A stretch of 6,401 bases of DNA from Opitutales bacterium UBA7389 (lineage in GTDB: Bacteria; Verrucomicrobiota; Verrucomicrobiia; Opitutales; Opitutaceae): NCBI GenBank assembly GCA_002474325.1, contig DKNL01000271.1, forward strand, positions 1 through 6,401, given 5' to 3'. The notes below the pieces were generated by a model. That model searched no databases and was not told where the DNA came from. It was given only the letters and a program-made list of their open reading frames with translations. Both the position numbers and the translations under genes were made by a program. Below, piece after piece: positions 1 to 5,720 of this stretch. The first letter of the stretch is position 1. The number at the start of each line of letters is the position of its first letter.

Positions 1-297
1 GATGGCGTTAGCAATGGGCTTGCCAGTTTCGCGATTCCAAATGACGACCGTTTCTCGCTGATTCGTAATGCCAATAGCCTCTATACCTTCCCATTCAGCG
101 CTGGCGCTTTTCAAGGCGGCTTCAATCGATTGACACTGCGTTTCCCATATCTTCTCCGCATTATGCTCTACCCAACCCGACTGGGGAAATATCTGAGGGA
201 ATTCGTGCTGGCCAACCCCTGCGATTCTCGCCTCCTTATCAAATAGGATGGCTCGAGAGCTGGTCGTACCTTGATCGAGGGATAAAATGAAGCTCAC
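1..297 (-). CDS. glpK: Glycerol kinase, N-terminal part (cut by window edge)
   Basis: Glycerol kinase phosphorylates glycerol with ATP to sn-glycerol-3-phosphate in the cytoplasm, feeding glycolysis and phospholipid synthesis. The 99 visible codons match the FGGY-kinase N-terminus. The phosphate-binding loop LDQGTTSSRAILFD begins near residue 6, followed by FPQIFPQSGWVEHNAEKIW near residues 32-50 and the signature GITNQRETVVIWNRETGKPI near residues 76-95. All are typical of GlpK rather than of sugar kinases in the same superfamily. The start is GTG at 297-295. An in-frame TAA lies three codons upstream, and no ATG lies between, so the start is well constrained. No strong Shine-Dalgarno is visible; a GGGG about 13 bases upstream is the only candidate. 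The gene is divergent from the CNNM gene. The remaining 80% or so lies left of the window. Confidence 0.95.
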   Translation of the reverse strand, partial: MSFILSLDQGTTSSRAILFDKEARIAGVGQHEFPQIFPQSGWVEHNAEKIWETQCQSIEAALKSASAEWEGIEAIGITNQRETVVIWNRETGKPIANAI

Positions 298-321
298 ACC
301 AATTTACTAGGCCCCAAAGTA

Positions 322-546
322 GTGTGGATCAAGCCGCTAAGTCAGATGAACTATTGGAACCTCTCAACTTTTCGGGAGCCATCTGAAATCGAGATCTACG
401 TTGAACGCTTGCCTTTTGCTTCACTAGCTATAACCATTAACAGATTCTTTAATGAGTCTAAGACTTCGCTGCCACTTCAGCTACGACCTGGCGATAAAGT
501 GTTTCATCACCAAATCCCAAAAAACCAGGTGTTTATATTCACCTGA
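322..546 (+). CDS. Doubtful small ORF upstream of the CNNM gene
   Basis: This is a 74-codon open frame starting at GTG and ending in TGA seven bases before the ATG of the CNNM gene, in the same reading frame. No family, signal peptide or membrane segment is recognisable, and there is no convincing ribosome binding site. The stretch sits where promoters for two divergent genes are expected, so it may simply be a leader region that is open by chance. Position alone would allow translational coupling to the next gene, but nothing in the translation supports a function. It could be a short hypothetical protein or no gene at all; I lean to the latter. Confidence 0.15.
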   Translation: MWIKPLSQMNYWNLSTFREPSEIEIYVERLPFASLAITINRFFNESKTSLPLQLRPGDKVFHHQIPKNQVFIFT

Positions 547-552
547 CCGCCA

Positions 553-1626
553 ATGCTTATAGCGTTCATAGGAGCGGTCGCTTTTACAATCGGAGCTTCG
601 TTCTACTGCTCCATGATGGAGGCCTTAATCCTCAGCACTACTGTAGCCGAGGTTGAAGCCCTCAAGAACCATCGACCTCGAAAAGGGGACAAACTAGAGA
701 AACTGAAGCTGGATCTTTCCGACACCATATCGGCGATTCTCACCCTGAACACGATAGCCAATACCGCGGGTACGGCGCTAGTTAGCGGACTCGCGGTGAT
801 TATGTGGGGTAACGCGATAGTCGGTATCATAACAGGTGGGATGACTTTAGGGGTGCTGATTTTCTCAGAGGTCATACCCAAAAACTTGGGAGTTGTTTAC
901 CGAACTAAATTGCACCCCTGGGTCGTCAGTCCTCTGGTGTTCCTAAAATACTTAATGTCTCCCATCACCTACTTGACCAACCTTTCCGTTCGTCTCGTCG
1001 TCAAGGAGGAACAACTGCAAGACCCCGACGCTGACGAAAAGGAAATCATTCTCCTGGCTGAAAAAGGCGCAAAAGAGGGCCGCCTCACTTCCAGCGAATC
1101 GGACATGGTAACCAACGCCTTGAAGCTAGACGACGTTCTAGTAGGCGAAATCATGACTCCGCGTGTTGTCGTCAACGCCATGGAGAAATCGCTAACTGTT
1201 GGCGAGGTATTCAATAAGTGGCCACATATTCCATTCGCTCGCATTCCAATTTACTCGGAAGAGCTTGATAATGTTGTCGGCATAGCCCGCCGTCGCGATC
1301 TTCTCAAGCAGAAGGCCGACGATCATGACGAAGTGAAGCTATCCGACATCATGGATGATATCCATTTCGTTCCGGATACGGTCAGCGCTTACAGCGCTTT
1401 ACAGAAGATGCTGAAAACCCAACAGCAACTCCTCGCCGTCGTCGATGAGTTCGGATCACTCGGTGGAGTGGTCACCATGGAGGATATCATTGAGTCTATC
1501 CTTGGGCAGGAAATTTTCGAAAAGGACGATATGGCGATCGACATGCGAGAGCTCGCTCGCAATGAGAATAGCATAGAAAACGATCCGCTAGCCCAACATA
1601 ATTCTCAAAAAGTTGATAATTCTTAA
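553..1626 (+). CDS. CNNM/DUF21 membrane protein with CBS-domain pair (HlyC/CorC-related)
   Basis: This is a 357-residue inner-membrane protein of the CNNM (DUF21) family, whose members are linked to magnesium or cobalt export or resistance. The CNNM domain covers about residues 1-150. It has hydrophobic segments near 2-20, 60-80, 85-104 and 122-142, and the conserved signatures NTIANTAGTALVSG (66-79) and SEVIPKN (105-111). Residues 160-195 form the usual acidic linker helix. A CBS pair follows: VGEIMTPR (197-204), FARIPIYSEELDNVVGI (228-244), then VVDEFGSLGGVVTMEDIIESILGQEI (296-321). The chain ends soon after the second CBS, so the C-terminal CorC_HlyC domain of longer relatives is absent. 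Such short versions are common. The ATG at 553 follows an in-frame TGA and begins directly with a membrane helix, as expected, but no Shine-Dalgarno is seen. The stop overlaps the lgt start by one base (TAATG), implying co-transcription and coupled translation. The transported ion cannot be read from the sequence. Confidence 0.9.
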   Translation: MLIAFIGAVAFTIGASFYCSMMEALILSTTVAEVEALKNHRPRKGDKLEKLKLDLSDTISAILTLNTIANTAGTALVSGLAVIMWGNAIVGIITGGMTLGVLIFSEVIPKNLGVVYRTKLHPWVVSPLVFLKYLMSPITYLTNLSVRLVVKEEQLQDPDADEKEIILLAEKGAKEGRLTSSESDMVTNALKLDDVLVGEIMTPRVVVNAMEKSLTVGEVFNKWPHIPFARIPIYSEELDNVVGIARRRDLLKQKADDHDEVKLSDIMDDIHFVPDTVSAYSALQKMLKTQQQLLAVVDEFGSLGGVVTMEDIIESILGQEIFEKDDMAIDMRELARNENSIENDPLAQHNSQKVDNS

Positions 1627-2438
1627 TGGATTACTGGGAACATAAGCCCACGCCTTTCCTCATTCAATTCACGGAAGACTTCGGGATACGCTACTATGGC
1701 CTGGCTTACATTCTCGGCTTTCTAATAGGAGCCTGGCTCCTCAATCGCTACTTCAAAGGCGGCCGCTCCGCATACGATCAGAATCAACAAACGGATCTCT
1801 TTATCGCACTGATTATCGGCGTCATCGCAGGCGGGCGAGTCGGCTATTTCCTTTTCTACACGCCTCACTTGATCTTCTCCCAACCCTGGAAGATCTTTTT
1901 TATTTGGGAGGGTGGCATGGCCAGTCATGGGGGCTTCATCGGAGCAACTGCGGCCACTTGGTATATCGCCCGCAAAAACAATGCATCGTTCTGGCTGACT
2001 GCCGATCTCGTCTGTTCCCTCGCTCCAGCCGGACTACTACTTGGGCGAATTGCAAATTTTCTTAACGGCGAGTTATGGGGAAAGGTGAGTTATGTATCTT
2101 GGGCTGTGCTTTTTTCCACAGCGCCCGACGGAGGTACCCTTCCTCGACACCCTTCTCAGCTCTATCAAGCTTTTCTGGAGGGATTCGTCCTTCTAGCCTA
2201 TTCTCAAATTCGAATCTGGAAGACGCCAGTGCTCAAACAGCATCCCGGATTATTGGCGGGCGAATTCCTGATAGGCTACTCGATTTTAAGAATTACTGGA
2301 GAGCAATTTCGAGAACCCGATGCCGCCCTCACCCTAGGCATGAGCCGAGGAACGACGCTCTCTCTATTGATGGCAATCGCAGGCACCATGATACTCGTGA
2401 AAGCCCGCAAGCGTTCGACCACCAAGGAGTCCACCTAA
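1626..2438 (+). CDS. lgt: Phosphatidylglycerol--prolipoprotein diacylglyceryl transferase
   Basis: Lgt moves the diacylglyceryl group of phosphatidylglycerol onto the lipobox cysteine of prolipoproteins, the first step of lipoprotein maturation in the inner membrane. The 270-residue protein has the usual length and about seven hydrophobic segments. Family signatures appear in order: GIRYYGLAYILGF (20-32), GGRVGYFLFY (69-78), the HGG-containing motif MASHGGFIGA (98-107), the Lgt signature GRIANFLNGELWG (140-152), RHPSQLY (174-180) and RITGEQFREPD (222-232). H101, R141, E149, R222 and E226 correspond to residues known to matter in the E. coli enzyme. The ATG overlaps the stop of the upstream CNNM gene, and no separate Shine-Dalgarno is visible, so translation probably depends on coupling. 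The C-terminal tail is short and basic (KARKRSTTK), consistent with a cytoplasmic end. The gene converges on pgpA, whose product makes its lipid substrate. Confidence 0.97.
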   Translation: MDYWEHKPTPFLIQFTEDFGIRYYGLAYILGFLIGAWLLNRYFKGGRSAYDQNQQTDLFIALIIGVIAGGRVGYFLFYTPHLIFSQPWKIFFIWEGGMASHGGFIGATAATWYIARKNNASFWLTADLVCSLAPAGLLLGRIANFLNGELWGKVSYVSWAVLFSTAPDGGTLPRHPSQLYQAFLEGFVLLAYSQIRIWKTPVLKQHPGLLAGEFLIGYSILRITGEQFREPDAALTLGMSRGTTLSLLMAIAGTMILVKARKRSTTKEST

Positions 2439-2457
2439 ATCCCCGATCTGGCAAATT

Positions 2458-2482
2458 GATTGGGATTCGCAGAAACCCAATC
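2458..2482. repeat. Inverted repeat just downstream of lgt
   Basis: GATTGGG (2458-2464) and CCCAATC (2476-2482) form a 7-bp stem with an 11-base loop, starting 20 bases after the lgt stop. Its position suits a transcript end, but no T-tract follows, so a classical intrinsic terminator is not supported. It may be a 3'-end stabilising hairpin or chance. Confidence 0.35.
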
Positions 2483-2583
2483 TGTAAAGGGCAGGGCTCA
2501 TTGTACCACCTACAAATCAACACCCTCCCAAAGGACAAATCCATACTAAACATCTCCAGCATAATTTGTACGCTGGACCATCC

Positions 2584-2600
2584 CCGTTTTACAAAAACGG
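2584..2600. repeat. Short AT-rich hairpin in the convergent lgt/pgpA gap
   Basis: CCGTTTT (2584-2590) and AAAACGG (2594-2600) are perfect complements separated by ACA, giving a 7-bp stem. It lies between the convergent lgt and pgpA genes, where a two-way terminator would be expected. On the plus strand it is followed by CCATTTTAAT, which is a poor U-tract, and on the minus strand by no T-run. The rest of 2439-2702 holds no gene that I can support. A run of seven T at 2683-2689 has no stem before it. Confidence 0.3.
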
Positions 2601-2702
2601 CCATTTTAATGCACAAGATTAGACATTTTATTGGCCAATCGTAGATTCCGAAAGTGGGATCGTTGGGGTTTTGACTAGCCTGTTTTTTTACGTAGGCATC
2701 CG

Positions 2703-3209
2703 CTAAAAACCTAGCCAGAGTCTTAGACCGAGGTTAAGGATAAGGCAGGTAGTAATAGCGGCTACGACATCATCGATTACCACGCCAAAACCGCCATAAT
2801 ACCGTTGTAGACGCTTAATCCCGAATGGTTTGAGAACGTCGAATAGCCGGAATACAATAAAACCTGATACCAGAATAAGCGGAGTGTATCCCTCCTCCAT
2901 GAATGGCTTAATCCCTAAATAGCAAATTGGCATGGCTACAACCTCGTCCAAGACGATCTCGCCGGGGTCTACCTTCTTCATACGCTTCTCCGCTTCGCCG
3001 CATATTCCGATAGCGAAATAGCACGCTCCCAGGATAAGCAGTATCCCGAAAAATCCGGTTAACTGGTAGAAAAGGACGACGTAGAGGAGAATGCCAGCCA
3101 CGGATCCCCATGTGCCTGGAGCTTTGAGACTACCTAAGTTGCCCAAGGTGGCTATCCTGAGCACGACATGGGTTGGCCAATAACGAGCCCATCGGGGATT
3201 GCGCATCAT
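2703..3209 (-). CDS. pgpA: Phosphatidylglycerophosphatase A
   Basis: PgpA removes the phosphate from phosphatidylglycerophosphate to yield phosphatidylglycerol at the inner membrane. The 168-residue length is typical. The family motifs appear in order: LGNLGSLKAPGTWGSVAGI (22-40), DPGEIVLDEVVAM (81-93) with the conserved acidic DE pair, and FRLFDVLKPFGIKRLQ (120-135) running into YYGGFGVVIDDVVAA (137-151) with the terminal GG and DD residues. Hydrophobic segments lie near 40-70, 93-102, 109-121 and 146-165. The ATG at 3209 overlaps the pgsA stop as ATGA, and a second ATG follows directly. Upstream in frame only ATC, CAA and AAA precede a TGA, so the start is fixed. It is the second gene of a two-gene operon carrying consecutive pathway steps. 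Its 3' end faces lgt. Confidence 0.95.
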   Translation of the reverse strand: MMRNPRWARYWPTHVVLRIATLGNLGSLKAPGTWGSVAGILLYVVLFYQLTGFFGILLILGACYFAIGICGEAEKRMKKVDPGEIVLDEVVAMPICYLGIKPFMEEGYTPLILVSGFIVFRLFDVLKPFGIKRLQRYYGGFGVVIDDVVAAITTCLILNLGLRLWLGF

Positions 3210-3805
3210 TTTTTGGATTCACCCCCTTCAAAAAATACGAGCTCTCCGTACTTTTTGAAGTATTTTATGCCCGAATACAAAGTCATAAAAACGCATAGTC
3301 CAAAGAGAATGAGACCTAGCCAATTGAGCTCCTCAGCAATCCGATACATCCAACCCCCTTCATCTCCTCCAAAATCGAATCGAAAAAGGGATTCGAGCAA
3401 GAAGGCTCCCACCGCCAGAATCTGTGTCACCGTTTTTTGCTTACCAGAACTTTCCGCTGCTACCACGACGCCTTTCGTAGCTGCGACCAAGCGCATTCCT
3501 GTAATCATGAATTCCCGTCCAAGAATAAGCAAAACCAAGAAAATATGAACCCTGCCGATGTCGACCAGTGCTATCATCAAGCCCAACATCAAGATCTTAT
3601 CGGTCAAGGCGTCCATAAGAGTGCCAAAATTGGAAACAATTCCTCGTTTTCGAGCGATATAGCCATCCAGCCAGTCTGTCAGTCCAGCCACGACAAAGAG
3701 GACGAAAGCCATGCTAGCCGCGCCAACAAAAGTCTCCCTCATTAGCCATACAATCATGAACATTAACGGTATCCGGGAAAGCGTAAGTACGTTCGGCAAA
3801 TTCAT
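3206..3805 (-). CDS. pgsA: CDP-diacylglycerol--glycerol-3-phosphate 3-phosphatidyltransferase
   Basis: PgsA condenses CDP-diacylglycerol with glycerol-3-phosphate to phosphatidylglycerophosphate and CMP, the committed step to phosphatidylglycerol. The 199-residue protein starts with the typical MNLPNVLTLSRIPL. It carries the full CDP-alcohol phosphatidyltransferase motif at residues 44-69: D44, D47, G48, A51, R52, G61, D65 and D69 are all in place. GREFMITGMRLVAA (about 96-109) and GKQKTVTQ (about 121-128) match PgsA rather than phosphatidylserine or cardiolipin synthases. Several hydrophobic helices are evident. The C-terminus has a charged tail ending FFEGGESKK. That stretch also encodes the ribosome binding site of pgpA, which may explain its composition. 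The start at 3805 fits family N-termini, but the only purine-rich site, GGAG, lies one base from the ATG, which is unusually close. The gene is divergent from coaD. Confidence 0.95.
   Translation of the reverse strand: MNLPNVLTLSRIPLMFMIVWLMRETFVGAASMAFVLFVVAGLTDWLDGYIARKRGIVSNFGTLMDALTDKILMLGLMIALVDIGRVHIFLVLLILGREFMITGMRLVAATKGVVVAAESSGKQKTVTQILAVGAFLLESLFRFDFGGDEGGWMYRIAEELNWLGLILFGLCVFMTLYSGIKYFKKYGELVFFEGGESKK
3219..3228 (-). promoter_or_regulatory. Ribosome binding site of pgpA inside the pgsA 3' end
   Basis: On the minus strand AAGGGGGTGA differs at one base from the Shine-Dalgarno consensus AAGGAGGTGA. It ends about 9-12 bases before the pgpA ATG, which is slightly long spacing. It is the clearest Shine-Dalgarno in the window and lies within the last codons of pgsA, supporting independent re-initiation at the ATGA overlap. 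Confidence 0.55.
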
Positions 3806-3920
3806 TCTCCGACAATCAAATATCTCGATCGATCAAAGTAAAGCTCTTGAGCCATGAGTTGCCATATTAGAAACATTTCGTTGCAAATCCGAGCTCCATC
3901 GCTTTTCTCCAAAACGGTTT

Positions 3921-4403
3921 ATGAACGTATGCATCTACCCGGGAACCTTCGATCCAATCACCCATGGCCACCTCGATGTGCTCGAGCGGGCTTGCCGAAT
4001 CTTTGACCGGGTCATCATTGCCATAGCGGAAAACCAAGACAAAGACCCCTTCTTTTCAGCCGAAAAGCGCCTACAATTGGTCAATGAAAACCTGGACCGA
4101 TTCCCAACGGCGAAAGCTATAACTTTTAAAGGTCTTCTCATTGACTTTGCCAAGGAACAGAGGGCAAGTGTTATAATTCGCGGATTGCGAGCTGTGTCGG
4201 ACTTCGAATTTGAGTTTCAAATGGCCAACATGAACCGGCACTTAGGACCCGATATCGAGACGGTTCTGGTTATGACGAAAGAGGGATACAACTATACAAG
4301 CTCCACTTTAGTGAAACAGGTCGCGGAATATGGGGCCGATATTAGCGAATTCGTTCCCGACAATGTCTATCAAGCTCTTAAAGAGCGAGGGACTAGCCAT
4401 TAA
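3921..4403 (+). CDS. coaD: Pantetheine-phosphate adenylyltransferase (PPAT)
   Basis: CoaD transfers an adenylyl group from ATP to 4'-phosphopantetheine, giving dephospho-CoA, the penultimate step of coenzyme A synthesis in the cytoplasm. The 160-residue length is the family norm. The nucleotidyltransferase motif YPGTFDPITHGHLDVLERA (6-24) contains the T/HxGH-type signature. IIRGLRAVSDFEFEFQMANMNR (about 85-106) is the diagnostic PPAT region with the conserved RGLR. YTSSTLVKQVAEYGADISEFVP (about 124-145) matches the C-terminal ISSS-type ATP-binding motif, with T replacing the usual I or V. The ATG at 3921 begins exactly at the family N-terminus, but no Shine-Dalgarno is visible in the preceding CTCCAAAACGGTTT. 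The 115-base region shared with divergent pgsA must hold both promoters. TTGCCA with a poor TGCAAA 17 bases later is the only coaD candidate I see, and it is weak. Confidence 0.96.
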   Translation: MNVCIYPGTFDPITHGHLDVLERACRIFDRVIIAIAENQDKDPFFSAEKRLQLVNENLDRFPTAKAITFKGLLIDFAKEQRASVIIRGLRAVSDFEFEFQMANMNRHLGPDIETVLVMTKEGYNYTSSTLVKQVAEYGADISEFVPDNVYQALKERGTSH

Positions 4404-4568
4404 CGGATCCTGGATTCCTTTCCTATGCCAAAGATCCAGTCTTTGCACGTGTATCCGGGCGAAGGGGTCTTGTTCGGTTAGAACTTCATCAATGAATCCA
4501 AAAGCGGTTTCGTAGAAATCGGGATGCCCGTAGAGCTTGTATCGTGAGCTCGGAAAACCTAATCTTTG
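4311..4568 (-). other. Protein-like open frame without a usable start, possible gene remnant
   Basis: Between the convergent coaD and IMPase genes the minus strand has an 86-codon stop-free frame. It is bounded by TGA at 4571-4569 and by TAA at 4310-4308 inside coaD. The non-overlapping part, 4558-4404, reads like a soluble protein, including YGHPDFYETAFGFIDEVL and DPFARIHVQRLDLWHRKG. No ATG, GTG or TTG opens the frame; the first is a GTG in the middle. No family is recognised. It could be the decayed tail of a lost gene, or chance, since part of it mirrors the codons of coaD. No terminator with a T-tract is seen in this gap. Confidence 0.2.
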
Positions 4569-5401
4569 TCAGAACGGGTATCTAGAATGGTCAACAACTC
4601 GGGAAACACCAATGGATTCGCTGTCAATATTGCGTATCCACGTATTTCTGACAGTTCATTTTTTAGATTGTCATCAAAAAAGCCATGATCAGCACCTGCT
4701 TCAATTGCTATAAGCTTTCCCGCACAAATATCCCAAGCTTTGGTACCCTCCTCGTAATAAGCATCGATCCTTCCACAGGCGACCCAAACTAAATCAAAGG
4801 CAGCGGATCCAGAGCGCCTGACATCGCGGCACCCTTTTCGAACCTTTCCCAATCTGGCGACGATTCGGTCAATACCCTCCCATCCGTGAGGAAAGCCAGT
4901 TGCCACCAACGAATTTTTGAGATGGTCAGTCGCGCTAACGCGAATAGGGTTCCCATTCAGATACGCTCCATTCCCCTTGATCGCCGTAAAAAGTTCATCC
5001 AAAGCCGGACAATAAACAACCCCAACTTGGATTTCCCCCCCCATGCATAGGGCAATGGAAATGCAAAATTGGAAATGCCCCCGAGCGTAGCCAACTGTGC
5101 CGTCTATTGGGTCGATAATCCATGTCGGTTCGCCAAGGTCGGGTCTCCGGTCCGCTGCTCCTTCCGACTCTTCAGTGAAGAACTCATGTTTTGGATACCG
5201 TTCTTTGATCCCATTCTCGATCATTTGACTCACTACCAAGTCAGCAGAAGTCACTAGTTCTGCACTTTCCTTATAATCCTGAGTCAACAGCCCCGCATCT
5301 CTCATTTCAAGAGCCCGCTTGCCCACCTCGATCGCTAGGGATTTTGCAAACTCAAGGACTTCATCAAGAGAAGTCGTATCAGATTCTTCAGCAGCATCCA
5401 T
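4559..5401 (-). CDS. Inositol monophosphatase-family protein
   Basis: This is a soluble Mg-dependent, lithium-sensitive-type phosphatase of the IMPase/FIG superfamily, 280 residues long (the usual range is 260-280). Metal-binding residues are visible: E77 and E78 in FFTEES (74-79), motif A WIIDPIDGT (94-102) with D97, D100 and T102, and motif B AWDICAG (222-228) with D224. These satisfy the requirements for catalysis. After DPIDGT the sequence is VGYARG instead of the common TNFVHG, so substrate preference may differ from true inositol-1-phosphatase. Histidinol-phosphatase or 3'-phosphoadenosine phosphatase activity cannot be excluded, and no symbol is assigned. The ATG at 5401 has no Shine-Dalgarno and adds a short acidic leader (MDAAEESDTT) ahead of the first helix; no alternative start lies before residue 33. 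The gene is downstream of groEL on the same strand, but a strong terminator and some 250 bases separate them, so it likely has its own promoter. Confidence 0.9.
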   Translation of the reverse strand: MDAAEESDTTSLDEVLEFAKSLAIEVGKRALEMRDAGLLTQDYKESAELVTSADLVVSQMIENGIKERYPKHEFFTEESEGAADRRPDLGEPTWIIDPIDGTVGYARGHFQFCISIALCMGGEIQVGVVYCPALDELFTAIKGNGAYLNGNPIRVSATDHLKNSLVATGFPHGWEGIDRIVARLGKVRKGCRDVRRSGSAAFDLVWVACGRIDAYYEEGTKAWDICAGKLIAIEAGADHGFFDDNLKNELSEIRGYAILTANPLVFPELLTILDTRSDKD

Positions 5402-5510
5402 GGGGAAAAGACTTATTCAGAGTTCGTCTCAAGGTTGCGAGAACAATCAGGAAACTATCTCTCATTGGGTAAACGCCCTCAAAACAAGATAGCGACGATA
5501 GAAGACTTTC

Positions 5511-5534
5511 AATCCCATGCACGGAAATGGGATT
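5511..5534. repeat. Perfect 8-bp inverted repeat in the IMPase upstream region
   Basis: AATCCCAT (5511-5518) and ATGGGATT (5527-5534) are exact complements around an 8-base loop, about 110 bases upstream of the IMPase start and 120 bases beyond the groEL terminator. It has no T-tract on either side, so it is not an intrinsic terminator. It could be an operator-like dyad, a leader hairpin, or chance. The rest of 5402-5655 shows no supportable gene, and no clear -35/-10 pair was found. Confidence 0.4.
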
Positions 5535-5655
5535 CCCGAGGGGACTCAATCTAGCAGGAAAACATCAACTTTCCTTCGCATTGCTGGAAGTCTTTTTCGC
5601 TCGTGGAAGACAGTTTGAGTATTTCTTGTTGCTTAAGGTACCATTCTCGAAGCGA

Positions 5656-5686
5656 ATAAAAAAGCGGCTCTCACTAGGAGAGCCGC
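5656..5686 (-). terminator. Rho-independent terminator of groEL
   Basis: On the minus strand, a perfect 9-bp GC-rich stem, GCGGCTCTC with GAGAGCCGC, closes a 5-base loop (5664-5686). It is followed at once by six T (5663-5658) and then ATT. It begins 34 bases after the groEL stop, where the transcript should end. No T-run follows on the plus strand, so it acts in one direction. It separates groEL from the IMPase gene. Confidence 0.93.
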
Positions 5687-5720
5687 CAAAATAAGCGTAT
5701 GCTTAGGCTAGAGCCGATGA

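Noticed and set aside
2630..2639. Palindrome ATTGGCCAAT near the convergent lgt/pgpA region
   Set aside because: It is a 10-base palindrome with no second copy or nearby promoter, and is downstream of both genes, so an operator role is not supported.
2075..2644. 189-codon plus-strand ORF overlapping lgt
   Set aside because: It lies in another frame of a clear lgt gene, has a low-complexity Ser/Arg-rich translation and no family signature.
3168..3548. 126-codon plus-strand ORF opposite pgpA and pgsA
   Set aside because: It is antisense to two confidently identified genes, and its Ser/Pro/Lys-rich translation is typical of a shadow frame.
3806..3920. Possible -35/-10 pairs for pgsA and coaD in the divergent region
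   Set aside because: Candidates have poor -10 boxes or wrong spacing. Promoters must be here, but none can be placed with confidence.
5506..5516. GGGATTGAAAG on the minus strand, resembling the end of some CRISPR repeats
   Set aside because: It occurs once with no repeated units, spacers or cas genes in the window.
5527..5694. 55-codon plus-strand ORF in the groEL-IMPase gap
   Set aside because: It reads straight through the groEL terminator stem, has no ribosome binding site, and resembles no known protein.
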